DNA of 64,000 bases from positions 79,976-143,975 of the forward strand of contig DIWP01000048.1 of the NCBI GenBank assembly GCA_002423545.1, given 5' to 3'. The notes below the pieces were generated by a model that saw only the letters and a program-made list of their open reading frames with translations, made no database searches and had not been told where the DNA came from. The DNA is from Thermoleophilia bacterium UBA6103. GTDB taxonomy: Bacteria; Actinomycetota; Thermoleophilia; UBA2241. The first letter of the stretch is position 1; every line of letters begins with the position of its first letter. The position numbers were made by a program, and so were the translations under genes. Shown here piece after piece: positions 8,962 through 17,543 of the stretch.

Positions 8962-9342
8962 ATGAGCAAGCGTGCCGTCACATCGCATCTGGCCGGCGGA
9001 ACAGGCGGGCCGTTCCCAGCGGCCGCCGACACGGGCAAGCACGTGTTCGTGTCGATGCAGCTGCCGGTCGACGCTCACGGCAGACTGGTGGACGGCCCGG
9101 CGGCACAGCAGGCGTCCCGGGTCCTCGAGAACATCCGCCTGCACCTGCAGGTCGTCGGGCTGCGTCTCGACGACATCGTGCAGATGACGTTCTACCTCAC
9201 CGACCTTGCCGATCTGCAGCCGGTCGACGCGGCGCTGGGCGCAGCCTTCGCGGCGCCGCTGCCGACCCGCACCGTGGTCGCCGTCGCCGACCTGCCGGTG
9301 GGCGCGGCGGTCGGTGTCGAGGCTGTCGCCGTCCGCTACTGA
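8962..9342 (+). CDS. Second RidA-like protein, divergent paralogue
   Basis: This 126-residue protein aligns along its length with the RidA protein just upstream. Shared blocks are FVSMQLPVDAHG, ASRVLENIRLHLQVVGL, FYLTDLADL and the C-terminal TRTVVAVADLP. The substrate-binding Arg is kept in PTRTVV. The position equivalent to E. coli RidA Glu120 is Gly here (VGVEAVAV against EIEAIAV), and the N-terminal GPY region is different. It may have a different substrate or a non-deaminase role. The start ATG at 8962 has only a weak ribosome site. No substrate can be assigned. Confidence 0.8.
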   Translation: MSKRAVTSHLAGGTGGPFPAAADTGKHVFVSMQLPVDAHGRLVDGPAAQQASRVLENIRLHLQVVGLRLDDIVQMTFYLTDLADLQPVDAALGAAFAAPLPTRTVVAVADLPVGAAVGVEAVAVRY

Positions 9343-9640
9343 CGGTCCGGCGACGGCCGTCCGGCGTCGCGGACACGGCCGACGCTGCGTCCGGCGCCTC
9401 ACGAGAGCAGGACGCGGCAGCGGTCCGGCGCGGACCGGTCGGGAGGTCCCTCGACGGACCGGAGGAGCGTCCACTGACGGCCCGGCGGCGGCCCCGCGGT
9501 CACCGCGGACGTTCGGCACGTGACGACCGCGAGTGGCAGGCGGCCGTCGCGGCAGGCTGTGAGAGAATCGCCGGCAGCAGGGCATCGCCCGGCGCCGTGA
9601 CCACCGCTCGTGGCGCCGGACCACGACCGGAGGCGTCGAG
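9343..9640. other. Gap upstream of purB
   Basis: About 298 bases of G+C-rich sequence lie between the second RidA-like gene and purB, with many short CCGGCG/GGACGG-type words. I see no convincing gene, hairpin or operator in it. The purB ribosome site GGAGG ends seven bases before the ATG at 9641. Confidence 0.4.
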
Positions 9641-10948
9641 ATGATCGAGCGTTACACCTTGCCCGAGATGGGCGGAATCTGGACCGACGAGGCGAGGATG
9701 CACGCCTGGCTGCAGGTCGAGATCGCCGCCGTCAAGGCCTGGGCGCAGCTCGGCAAGGTACCACCGGAGGCGGTCGCCGAGATCGAGGCCCGGGCCGACT
9801 TCGACGTCGCCCGCGTCAACGAGATCGAACAGACGACCAACCACGACGTCATCGCGTTCCTCACCAACGTCGCCGAGCACGTCGGCGAGTCGAGCAAGTA
9901 CATCCACTACGGCATGACGAGCAGCGACATGCTCGACACCGGCCTGGCGCTGCAGATCAAGGCCGCCGGTGAGCTGCTGCAGCGGGACCTCTCGGCACTC
10001 GGCGTGGTGCTCAAGCGCCGCGCCCTGGAGTACCGCGACGCGGTGCAGGTGGGCCGCACCCACGGCGTGCACGCCGAGCCGATCACCTTCGGCATGAAGC
10101 TCGGCATCTGGGCCTTCGAGGCACGCCGCGACCTCGACCGCCTGCGGCACGCCACGGACGAGGCCGCCGTGGGCAAGATCAGCGGCGCCGTGGGCGCCTA
10201 CAACCACATCGACCCGCGCGTGGAGGAGCTGGTCTGCGGCGAGCTCGGCATCGGCTTCGAGCCGATCTCCAGCCAGGTGGTCCAGCGCGACCGGATCGCC
10301 TGGTTCCTGAACGCCGTCGCCGTCACCGGGGCAAGCATCGAGAAGATGGCCATCGAGGTCCGCCATCTGCAGCGCACCGAGGTCCGCGAGGCCGAGGAGG
10401 CGTTCGGCAAGGGGCAGAAGGGCTCCTCGGCGATGCCGCACAAGCGCAATCCGATCCTCAGCGAACGCATGGCCGGCTGCGCCCGCGTGCTGCGCGCCAA
10501 CGCCATGGTCGGCCTGGAGAACATCGCGCTCTGGCACGAGAGGGACATCAGCCACAGCAGCGCCGAGCGCATCGTGCTGCCGGACAGCTGCATCCTGCTC
10601 GACTACATGCTGCAGAAGTGGACGAAGCTCGTCGACGGGCTGATCGTCGACACCGAGCGCATGCGCGCCAACCTCGACCTCAGCCACCGGCTGGTCTTCA
10701 GCGAGGCGATGCTGCTGGCGCTCATCGACACAGGCATGCTGCGCGAGGACGCCTACAGGGTGGTGCAGGAGAGCGCCATGACGGCCTGGCAGGAGGGCCG
10801 CGACTTCGGCGAACTGATCGCGGCCAACCCGGGAGTCCAGGCCGTGATGAGCGCCGACGAGGTCGCCGCCGTGCTCGACCCGGGCCGCCACGCCGCCGGG
10901 CGCGACGTGATCTTCGGCCGTCTCGAGGCGCTCTCGTTCGACGACTGA
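9641..10948 (+). CDS. purB: Adenylosuccinate lyase
   Basis: PurB removes fumarate from SAICAR and from adenylosuccinate, in purine synthesis and in AMP formation. The 435-residue protein starts MIERYTLPEMGGIWTDEARM. It has the active-site helices with TTNHDVIAFL, the YGMTSSDMLDTG strand and the family signature loop GSSAMPHKRNPILSER, which carries the catalytic Ser. Length and motifs match the short bacterial (Thermotoga/Bacillus) type. The ATG at 9641 follows GGAGG with seven bases. It stands alone on the plus strand and converges on the arginine deiminase operon. Confidence 0.97.
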   Translation: MIERYTLPEMGGIWTDEARMHAWLQVEIAAVKAWAQLGKVPPEAVAEIEARADFDVARVNEIEQTTNHDVIAFLTNVAEHVGESSKYIHYGMTSSDMLDTGLALQIKAAGELLQRDLSALGVVLKRRALEYRDAVQVGRTHGVHAEPITFGMKLGIWAFEARRDLDRLRHATDEAAVGKISGAVGAYNHIDPRVEELVCGELGIGFEPISSQVVQRDRIAWFLNAVAVTGASIEKMAIEVRHLQRTEVREAEEAFGKGQKGSSAMPHKRNPILSERMAGCARVLRANAMVGLENIALWHERDISHSSAERIVLPDSCILLDYMLQKWTKLVDGLIVDTERMRANLDLSHRLVFSEAMLLALIDTGMLREDAYRVVQESAMTAWQEGRDFGELIAANPGVQAVMSADEVAAVLDPGRHAAGRDVIFGRLEALSFDD

Positions 10949-11281
10949 CCGCAGGGGCTGCCGAAGGGAGGCTCACCGGTCTGCCGGTCTGCACCTTCGA
11001 CGCTGGCTTTCCAGCATCTCGGCGTCGAGACACAGGCACCCGGCTGACCGTCGGTGGCCCCGTCGGTCAGACATCGCCGAGGCCGACGCCGCCGGCCGAC
11101 AGGAACCATGCCTTCTTCTGCAGCGGCGTGAGCTTCACCCGACCGCCCGCGGCAGAGCTGGTGTGCACGGATCTCTCCTCTCATCGGAGACCCCGGGACG
11201 TCCCCTACCAAGGCGCCCGTGATCTGTGTTCTCCTCTCGGCGACTGCTGCGCCGCCGGCGCTGCGGCGCTTCGACCCTCTC
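10949..11281. other. Convergent gap after purB and arcA
   Basis: This 333-base stretch lies between the purB stop and the arcA stop. It holds the short minus-strand frame at 11067-11168 that looks like the start of an MFS transporter (listed separately). No full-length gene, RNA or clear terminator with a T-run was found in the rest. Confidence 0.4.
11067..11168 (-). pseudogene. Short MFS-like N-terminal fragment
   Basis: A minus-strand frame of 33 codons starts with GTG at 11168 behind a good ribosome site, AGAGGAGAG. It ends with VKLTPLQKKAWFLSAGGVG and then a stop after LGDV. The LTPLQKKAWFLSAGGV pattern resembles the cytoplasmic start and first membrane segment of MFS carriers, where a D-x-x-D or DGYD element would come next; here the frame stops. 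It lies 114 bases beyond arcA in the same direction. It could be a decayed transporter gene or a small peptide gene. The resemblance is by eye. Confidence 0.35.
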
Positions 11282-12547
11282 TCAGATCGGATCACGCAGG
11301 ATCGGGCAGCTCATGCAGTGCCCGCCGCCACGACCGCGGCCAAGCTCGAAGCCCGGCATGGTGAGGACCTCGATGCCGGCATCGCGCATCTTCTGCACCG
11401 TGTACGTGTTGCGCTCGTAGGCCACCACCACGCCCGGCTCGAGCGCCAGGGTGTTGTTGGCGTCGTCCCACTGCTCGCGTTCCTGCTCATACCTGTTACC
11501 GCCGGTGGAGACCACACGCAGCGGACCCACGTCGAGCGCATCCGTGACGGCCTCGATGAAGCCGGGCTCCACGGTGACGTCGAAAGCGCCCTCCTTGTCC
11601 GCCGGGCGCAAGCTGATGGCCGTGATGTTGTCGGTCACCTGCGTGTACGCGGTCACGACGTCACGGTCGAGCATCGTGAAGACCGTGTCGAGGTGCATGT
11701 GGGCGCGGTCGCGGCCCATGCCGCAGGCGATGACCCGCTCCACGGCTGCCGCAGCGAACAACTGCCTGGCGACCGCTTCGATCATCTCCCACGAGGTCCG
11801 CTCGCTCATGCCGATGAGGACGGTGCCGTTGCCGATCGGCTGCACGTCGCCGCCCTCCATGGAGGCATGGCCGAAGTCGGTGGCGTGCAGACGCGCATGC
11901 TCGTCGAGCCCCGGATACCAGAAGTGGAAGCCGGCGTCGGCGAACATGGGGTGGAACTTGTAGATGGCCAGCATGTTGAAGGCCTCGCGGCGGCGGGCCG
12001 GCCAGTACATAGGATTCACCGTGACGCCACCGTAGATCCAGTCAGACGAGTCGCGCGTGAACAGGGAGTTGGGCAGCGGCGGCAGGATGAAAGCCGCCGC
12101 ATCCCGGCCGACCCAGGCGGCCCCCAGCGAGCGGCCGGCCAGCGCCGACACGTCGACTCTGGTCTCGGCCACCGTGAGGCCGCCGGTGAGGTGCTTGGCG
12201 AGCTGATCCGGCTTCATGGCCTCCAGATAGGCGCCGATCTCGTCGACCAGCGACCAGCCGACCGTGTACGGCGTGCAGACCTGACCGATGATCCATTTCC
12301 TGGCCTCTTCGCCGGCCGCGAAGGTCTCGGTGAGCAGATCGTGGACGTCGAAGACCTCGATACCGCGGTCGCGCATGATCTTGACGAACTGGTCGTGCTC
12401 CCACTGCGCGCGTTCCACCCAGATGACATCGTCGAAGAGCAGGTCGTCGTGGTTGGCGGGAGTCAGCCTTTTCTGTGAGAGGTCGGGCCGGCAGACGATG
12501 ACCTTGCGCAGCTTGCCGCACTCCGACTGGACGCTGTAGGTTGCCAT
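11282..12547 (-). CDS. arcA: Arginine deiminase
   Basis: ArcA converts L-arginine to citrulline and ammonia, the first reaction of the arginine deiminase pathway. The 421-residue protein has the expected length. Visible motifs are MEGGDVQPIGNGTVLIGMSERT, with the catalytic acidic region, HLDTVFTMLDRD with the active-site His, and the C-terminal GRGGGHCMSCPILRDPI whose first Cys is the nucleophile. The ATG at 12547 is chosen because AAGGAGAG lies upstream; an in-frame ATG 11 codons earlier has no such site. It is the last gene of a four-gene minus-strand operon with the genes for carbamate kinase, ornithine carbamoyltransferase and a carrier. Confidence 0.97.
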   Translation of the reverse strand: MATYSVQSECGKLRKVIVCRPDLSQKRLTPANHDDLLFDDVIWVERAQWEHDQFVKIMRDRGIEVFDVHDLLTETFAAGEEARKWIIGQVCTPYTVGWSLVDEIGAYLEAMKPDQLAKHLTGGLTVAETRVDVSALAGRSLGAAWVGRDAAAFILPPLPNSLFTRDSSDWIYGGVTVNPMYWPARRREAFNMLAIYKFHPMFADAGFHFWYPGLDEHARLHATDFGHASMEGGDVQPIGNGTVLIGMSERTSWEMIEAVARQLFAAAAVERVIACGMGRDRAHMHLDTVFTMLDRDVVTAYTQVTDNITAISLRPADKEGAFDVTVEPGFIEAVTDALDVGPLRVVSTGGNRYEQEREQWDDANNTLALEPGVVVAYERNTYTVQKMRDAGIEVLTMPGFELGRGRGGGHCMSCPILRDPI

Positions 12548-12626
12548 CTCGTCTCTCTCCTTCTCTTGACGTCGGCCCACCCCGGTAGACCTCGACTCCT
12601 GACGACCCTGCCCGTCGCCCGTTCGA

Positions 12627-13541
12627 TCACTCCGGCACTACCTGCGTGCCCGCGTCGCCCTCCACGATCCGCTCGATGTCTTTGAGCGCCCCGATCGCCG
12701 CTCTGTTGCCGGTGGCGTCGACGAAGTGGCACGCCGCCTCGACCTTCGGCCCCATGGAACCGGCCGGGAAGGAGTACCGGGCCAGCTCGGACGGGGTGGT
12801 CCTGCCCAGCCGCCGCTGTTCCGGCGTACCCCAGTCGAGGTAGACGCCGTCGGCATCGGTGGCGACCACGAAGACATCGGCCTTCAGGTCGCGCGCCAGC
12901 AGCTCGCTGGCCCAGTCCTTGTCGATGACCGCCTCCACGCCGAGCAACGTCCGCGTCCCGTCGGCCGAGTAGGCGGTGGGGATGCCACCGCCGCCGGCGC
13001 AGATGACCACCGTGCCTTTCTCCAGCAGCCAGCGGACGGTGCGGATCTCGAAGATGCGCTTCGGCTTCGGCGAGGGCACGACCCGTCGCCAGGCGTCGCC
13101 GTCCTGCTTGAACGTCCACCCCTTCTCGGCGGCGAGCGTGTCGGCCGTAGCCTTGTCGTAGACCGGGCCGACGAACTTGGTCGGGTCCTTGAAGGCCGGA
13201 TCGTCGGGGTCCACCTCGATCTGCGTGAGCAGGGTCGCGAACGGGGTCTCGAAGGGCAGCAGGTTGCCGAGCTCCTGCTCGATCATGTAGCCGATCATGC
13301 CTTCCGTCTGGGCATCGAGGACATCGAGCGGGTACGGTTCGACGGCCGTGTAGGCCTGCGACTGCAGCGCCAGCAGGCCCACCTGGGGGCCGTTGCCGTG
13401 ACTCAGCACCAGCTGGTGCTTCTCAGCCACCGGGACCAGCTGCCGACAGGCCACGCGGACGTTCTCACGCTGCATCTCGGCGGTCATCGGCTGGCCGCGC
13501 TGCAGCAGCGCGTTGCCGCCGAGCGCCGTCACCACGAGCAT
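12627..13541 (-). CDS. arcC: Carbamate kinase
   Basis: ArcC transfers the phosphate of carbamoyl phosphate to ADP, giving ATP in arginine fermentation. The 304-residue protein begins MLVVTALGGNALLQRGQPMT, the amino-acid-kinase start of carbamate kinases. It has LSHGNGPQVG, a VVPSPKP segment, VICAGGGGIPTAYS, the DKDWASELLARDL helix and the ATDADGVYLDWGTP strand. It ends with GSMGPKVEAACHFV. The start has GAGGAGATCGAG upstream. It sits between the ornithine carbamoyltransferase and arginine deiminase genes. Confidence 0.97.
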   Translation of the reverse strand: MLVVTALGGNALLQRGQPMTAEMQRENVRVACRQLVPVAEKHQLVLSHGNGPQVGLLALQSQAYTAVEPYPLDVLDAQTEGMIGYMIEQELGNLLPFETPFATLLTQIEVDPDDPAFKDPTKFVGPVYDKATADTLAAEKGWTFKQDGDAWRRVVPSPKPKRIFEIRTVRWLLEKGTVVICAGGGGIPTAYSADGTRTLLGVEAVIDKDWASELLARDLKADVFVVATDADGVYLDWGTPEQRRLGRTTPSELARYSFPAGSMGPKVEAACHFVDATGNRAAIGALKDIERIVEGDAGTQVVPE

Positions 13542-13629
13542 CTCGATCTCCTCTCGTCCGCGGGTCTCGGATCTCGATCCGGAGCACTCATGCCTGCATC
13601 CTCGGTCGCTGCCGCCTCCGCGACGCCGC

Positions 13630-14631
13630 TCACGCCCCCAGCGTGGCGACCATCACCGCCTTGATCGTGTGCATGCGGTTCTCGGCCTCGGCGAACACGA
13701 TGGAGGCCGGCGACTCGAAGACCTCCTCGGAGACCTCCATGCAGTCGATGCCGTACTTCTCGAAGATCTGCTCACCCACCTCGGTCTGGCGGTTGTGGAA
13801 AGCCGGCAGGCAGTGCATGAACTTCGTGTCGGGGTTGCCGGTCTTCTTCATCACGTCGGTCGTGATGCGGTACGGCGTGAGCAGCTCGATACGCTGCTGC
13901 CACACGTCGTCTGGCTCGCCCATCGAGACCCAGACGTCGCTGTAGAGGAAGTCCGCGCCCTTGACCCCCTCGGCCACGTCGTCGGTGATCGTCAGGCGGG
14001 CGCCGGTCTGGCCGGCGATCTCCCGGCATTGGGCCACCAGCTGCTCGCCGGGCCACAACGACTTCGGCCCGCAGAGACGCACGTCCATGCCGAGCTTGCA
14101 GCCGCCGACCATCAGCGAGTTGCCCATGTTGTTGCGCGAGTCGCCGAGGAAGCAGTAGGCGATCTGGCGCAGGGGCTTGTCGGAGTGCTCGGTCATGGTG
14201 AGGATGTCGCAGAGGATCTGGGTGGGGTGGAACTCGTCGGTGAGGCCGTTGTAGACAGGCACGCCGGCGTACTCAGCCAACTCTTCGACCACGTCCTGGC
14301 CGAAGCCGCGGTACTCGATGGCGTCGTACATGTGGCCGAGCACGCGGGCGGTGTCCTTCATCGATTCCTTGTGGCCGATCTGCGAGCCGCTGGGACCCAG
14401 GTAGGTGACGTGCGCGCCCTGGTCGTAGGCGGCCACCTCGAAGGCGCAGCGGGTCCGCGTGGAGCTCTTCTCGAAGATCAGGGCGATGTTCTTGCCCTTC
14501 AGCCGCGGCTCTTCGTAACCGCCGTACTTGGCAGCCTTCAGGTCGGCGGCCAGCTTGATCAGGAAGCGGATCTCATCGGGCGTGAGGTCGAGCAACTTGA
14601 CGAAATGGCGGTCACGCAGATTGAAGGCCAT
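13630..14631 (-). CDS. arcB: Ornithine carbamoyltransferase (catabolic type by context)
   Basis: This enzyme splits citrulline with phosphate to ornithine and carbamoyl phosphate in the deiminase pathway; the same family also runs the biosynthetic direction. The 333-residue protein has the carbamoyl-phosphate motif SSTRTRCAFE, the SQIGHKESMKDTARVL block, EFHPTQILCDI with the HPTQ signature, and HCLPAFH near the C-terminus with the ornithine-binding Cys. The start has GAGGAGG upstream. The 83-bp gap to the carrier gene contains an ARG-box-like dyad. Operon position points to a catabolic role. Confidence 0.96.
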   Translation of the reverse strand: MAFNLRDRHFVKLLDLTPDEIRFLIKLAADLKAAKYGGYEEPRLKGKNIALIFEKSSTRTRCAFEVAAYDQGAHVTYLGPSGSQIGHKESMKDTARVLGHMYDAIEYRGFGQDVVEELAEYAGVPVYNGLTDEFHPTQILCDILTMTEHSDKPLRQIAYCFLGDSRNNMGNSLMVGGCKLGMDVRLCGPKSLWPGEQLVAQCREIAGQTGARLTITDDVAEGVKGADFLYSDVWVSMGEPDDVWQQRIELLTPYRITTDVMKKTGNPDTKFMHCLPAFHNRQTEVGEQIFEKYGIDCMEVSEEVFESPASIVFAEAENRMHTIKAVMVATLGA

Positions 14632-14695
14632 GGCGGTCCCCTCCTCGAGTCGGTCTCGATCGAAGCGGCGCGCACTCCGTCACGGTGCACGCCTC

Positions 14696-14713
14696 ATGCA
14701 TATATGTATGCAT
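14696..14713. promoter_or_regulatory. ARG-box-like dyad upstream of arcB
   Basis: ATGCATATATGTATGCAT is an 18-bp dyad with perfect 7-base arms (ATGCATA/TATGCAT) around a 4-base centre. It is strikingly A+T-rich in a G+C-rich region. It lies one base from the carrier stop codon and about 65-82 bases upstream of the ornithine carbamoyltransferase start. TGCAT...ATGCA half-sites are typical of actinobacterial ArgR operators, so ArgR binding is a reasonable inference. No argR gene is in the window. Confidence 0.45.
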
Positions 14714-14714
14714 C

Positions 14715-16241
14715 CTATGCGATGGCCGCCGCCAGGCCGAGGACGGCGAAGTTGATGACCATGAGGATCGCCAGCAGCGGCCACAGGAAGCGCCAGAGCG
14801 TCCCGTAGCCGACCATCGCGATGGCGATGCCGCCCATGACCACGGCGGACGTGGGCGTCACCAGGTTCACGATGCCGGAGGCCGACTGGTAGGCGGTGAT
14901 CAGCAGCGCCGACGAGACGCCGGCGAAGCCGGCCAGCGGGGCGAAGATGGGCATGGTCACCGCGGCCAGCCCCGAGGTCGACGGGATCAGGAACGACAAC
15001 GGGATGTAGAGGATGTAGATGATGGTGATGAAGGCGATGCCGCCGACGCCGCCGACGGCCTGCTCCGACCAGTAGAGCACCGTGTCGGTGATGTTGCCGT
15101 TGTTCATGATGACCGTGACGCCGCGGGCGATGCCGATGATCAGCGCCACGCCCAGCAGGTCGCTGGCGCCGGAGACGAACGAGCCGACGAGCTTCTCCTC
15201 CGAGAGTCCGCCGGCGATGCCGATGAGGATGGCGAAGGCCAGGAACGAGGCGGTCATCTCGGGGAACCACCAGCCGAGCGTGGGAAACGGGATGTGCAGG
15301 GCGTCCCACGGCACGATGCCGTAGATCATGACGATGAACGCCAGAGCGAACAGGGTGATGACGATCTTGCGTCGCAACGTGAACTCGCCCAGAGCGTCGT
15401 CGCCGTCGCTCTCCACCAGGTACTTCTTCTCAAGCTCCGCTTTCTTGTCGAAGACCAGCGAGCGGGTGGGGTCGTCCTTGACGCGCTTGGCGTAGCGCAT
15501 CACGAACAGGATGCCGGCGACGAGGCTGAGGACCAGGATGATGATGCGCGGCAGGGCGCCGTCGCTGATCGAGACGTCGGCGAACCCGGAGGCGATGCCG
15601 GTGGCGAACGGGTTGATCGTGGAGCCCATGGTGCCGATGCCGGCGCCCAGGAGCAGTATCGCCGAGGCGACCAGGGAGTCGTAGCCGGCGGCCAGCATCA
15701 CAGCGATGATCAACGGATAGAAGGCGAGCGTCTCCTCCGCCATCCCGAACGTGGTGCCGCCGAGTGCGAACAGGACCATGAGCACGGGGATCATCCACTT
15801 CTCGCGCCCGCGCATCTTCTTGACCACCCTGGCGATGCCGGCGTTGATGGCGCCGGTCGTCATGGTCACCCCCAGAAAGCCGCCGATGACGATCACGAAG
15901 AACGCGACCCCGATGGCGCCGAAAAGGGTACCCACGGTGTCGCTGTTCGTGTTGATGGCGCCCTTGTCGTCCTCCAGGCCGTACGTGCCGGTGATCGGCG
16001 CCCGCAGCGTGTCGAAGAAGGGGTTCTGCGGCGTCTGGTCCACCCGGTGATAGGTGTCCGGAACGGGCTCGCCGTCCTTGTTGTACTTATAGCTGCCGGC
16101 CGGGATGACGTAGGTGAGGATCGTCATGACGACGATGAGCAGGAAGAGGATCGTGTACGCCGTCGGGAACTTGAAGTGGTGCTTTCGCCCGGGCTCCGGC
16201 AGCGGTCCCACCGAGTCACCCGAGCCCGTATCACCCGACAT
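14715..16241 (-). CDS. YfcC/DcuC-superfamily carrier, likely arginine/ornithine exchange
   Basis: This 508-residue membrane protein has about a dozen hydrophobic segments, beginning with AYTILFLLIVVMTILTYVIPAGSY. It carries the family stretches FGMAEETLAFYPL and GIGTMGSTINPFATGIASG. These match the YfcC family (C4-dicarboxylate anaerobic carrier superfamily), members of which are often linked to arginine deiminase genes. Being first in the operon, it is inferred to exchange arginine and ornithine or to import arginine. The ATG has GAGGAGG upstream. It is not homologous in pattern to the classical ArcD amino-acid antiporters. Confidence 0.85.
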   Translation of the reverse strand: MSGDTGSGDSVGPLPEPGRKHHFKFPTAYTILFLLIVVMTILTYVIPAGSYKYNKDGEPVPDTYHRVDQTPQNPFFDTLRAPITGTYGLEDDKGAINTNSDTVGTLFGAIGVAFFVIVIGGFLGVTMTTGAINAGIARVVKKMRGREKWMIPVLMVLFALGGTTFGMAEETLAFYPLIIAVMLAAGYDSLVASAILLLGAGIGTMGSTINPFATGIASGFADVSISDGALPRIIILVLSLVAGILFVMRYAKRVKDDPTRSLVFDKKAELEKKYLVESDGDDALGEFTLRRKIVITLFALAFIVMIYGIVPWDALHIPFPTLGWWFPEMTASFLAFAILIGIAGGLSEEKLVGSFVSGASDLLGVALIIGIARGVTVIMNNGNITDTVLYWSEQAVGGVGGIAFITIIYILYIPLSFLIPSTSGLAAVTMPIFAPLAGFAGVSSALLITAYQSASGIVNLVTPTSAVVMGGIAIAMVGYGTLWRFLWPLLAILMVINFAVLGLAAAIA

Positions 16242-16619
16242 GGTCCGCCCTCCTCGCTCTCCGACTCAGATGCCGCACGCCATGTTCTGCATGCCGGCAC
16301 GAGCACCGCGTCAGGATGCCGGGAGCATCCGGTGAGTCCGATCCGTAGCCTGACCGGGCCCCGCGGCGTACTGCCTGTGCCGCTCCGCCGAGTGATTCGA
16401 CAGTTGGCGGCCGGGACTTGACTTTTCGTTTTCGGCGCCCGACCTCCGGCCCCTGTCCCGACGACGCCGGGATTCTGCTGAAGGTCTCCAGTCCAACTGC
16501 CGATACCTTCCACGACAGCAGTCCGCCGTGCTTTCAGCCGGCGGCGGCCCCGTTCGGGATCTCGTGGGCGACCGCGGCCGCGGCCGCGGTCGCCCACTGT
16601 GCGTCGAGGAGGATGCGGG
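16242..16619. other. Divergent gap between the arginine operon and zinc-ribbon gene
   Basis: A 378-base intergenic region carries the presumed promoters of the arginine deiminase operon (leftward) and of the zinc-ribbon protein gene (rightward). It contains the 34-bp perfect palindrome listed separately. A half-site TGCATG is present near 16288, but no second full ARG-box-like dyad was found. No gene was recognised. Confidence 0.4.
16564..16597. repeat. 34-bp perfect palindrome
   Basis: Two 17-base arms, GTGGGCGACCGCGGCCG and its exact complement, meet with no spacer. It ends 22 bases before the zinc-ribbon gene start, so it is in that gene's leader or promoter rather than at a gene end. It could be an operator dyad or an mRNA hairpin. 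Confidence 0.75.
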
Positions 16620-17465
16620 ATGGCGATCTGCCCGGGTTGTGGAAAGGAGATCCGCGACGACATCTGGGTCTGTGGGCACTGCGGCGCCCTGGTCGCCGGT
16701 GGTGCACCGTCATCTCCCGGCGGGAGATACGGCGGCGCCGGCGCGGCCGCCGGGTGGTCTGCCTCGGCGGGGCCGACGGCCGACCCCGCCGCGGGGGTGG
16801 CACCATCTGTCGCCGGCGGCGCGCTGGCCTATGCCGGGCCGCCGGCCGGCGGCGCGGGGCTGCCGGGGGGCGCGATCGGGTTCGGCGAACAGCCGCTGCC
16901 GAGCGCTGCGCCCGCCGCGCCACGGAAGGCCGAGAGCCGCGGCGCCTCCCGCTCCGTCGTCATCGCGGCCATCGCCGGCTTCCTTGCCGTGGCCGCCATC
17001 ATCGCCGTCTGGTTCTTCGTGTTGCGCGGCGGAGGCGGCGACATCAGCCCCTATGTAGGGCAGTGGCAGATCACGGTGCCGGGCACCGCCATGGCGCAGA
17101 CGCTCACCATCGCCGATGTCGACGGTCAGGCCGAACTCACGATGGCAGTCTCGCAGATGGGACAGACGGCCGGGCAGATGCCCGGACAGATCGCCGGTCC
17201 GTACAAGATGGAGCTCGACGGCGACCGCCTGTACACGACCTTTGAGCCCACAGACGACGCCAGCGAGGAACAGAAGGCGGCGGCCGAGATGATCACATCG
17301 GCGTTCGGCGCCATGGTCGACGATTTCAAGATGGTGTTCACACGCGGCTCGAGTCCCGACGTCCTCACCCTGTCGATCGAGGGCGACCTCAAGAACGGCG
17401 TCGGGAGCCTGGCGGCGCTCGGCGGGCAGGAGACCCAGCTCAGCCGGGTGCCGGAAACGCAGTGA
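16620..17465 (+). CDS. Zinc-ribbon single-pass membrane protein, function unknown
   Basis: This 281-residue protein starts with a four-Cys zinc ribbon, CPGCGKEIRDDIWVCGHCG. A Gly/Ala/Pro-rich low-complexity linker of about 90 residues follows, then one membrane segment (VVIAAIAGFLAVAAIIAVWFFVL). The C-terminal domain of about 130 residues begins YVGQWQITVPGTAMAQTLTI and looks like a beta-rich lipocalin-like fold. The ribbon should face the cytoplasm and the C-terminal domain the outside. The ATG at 16620 follows GAGGAGG. Such ribbon-linker-membrane proteins are common in Actinobacteria without known function. It converges on a metallo-hydrolase gene. Confidence 0.75.
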   Translation: MAICPGCGKEIRDDIWVCGHCGALVAGGAPSSPGGRYGGAGAAAGWSASAGPTADPAAGVAPSVAGGALAYAGPPAGGAGLPGGAIGFGEQPLPSAAPAAPRKAESRGASRSVVIAAIAGFLAVAAIIAVWFFVLRGGGGDISPYVGQWQITVPGTAMAQTLTIADVDGQAELTMAVSQMGQTAGQMPGQIAGPYKMELDGDRLYTTFEPTDDASEEQKAAAEMITSAFGAMVDDFKMVFTRGSSPDVLTLSIEGDLKNGVGSLAALGGQETQLSRVPETQ

Positions 17466-17543
17466 CACCGTGATCCGGCCGCGGCGCGGCGACTGTGCCG
17501 GCCGCGCGAAGCCGCTCGCGGCGACGCTCGCCCGACGATGTCG

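Noticed and set aside
14685..16421. 578-codon plus-strand frame opposite the carrier gene
   Set aside because: Asp/Gly/Arg-rich shadow of a membrane protein with clear family motifs.
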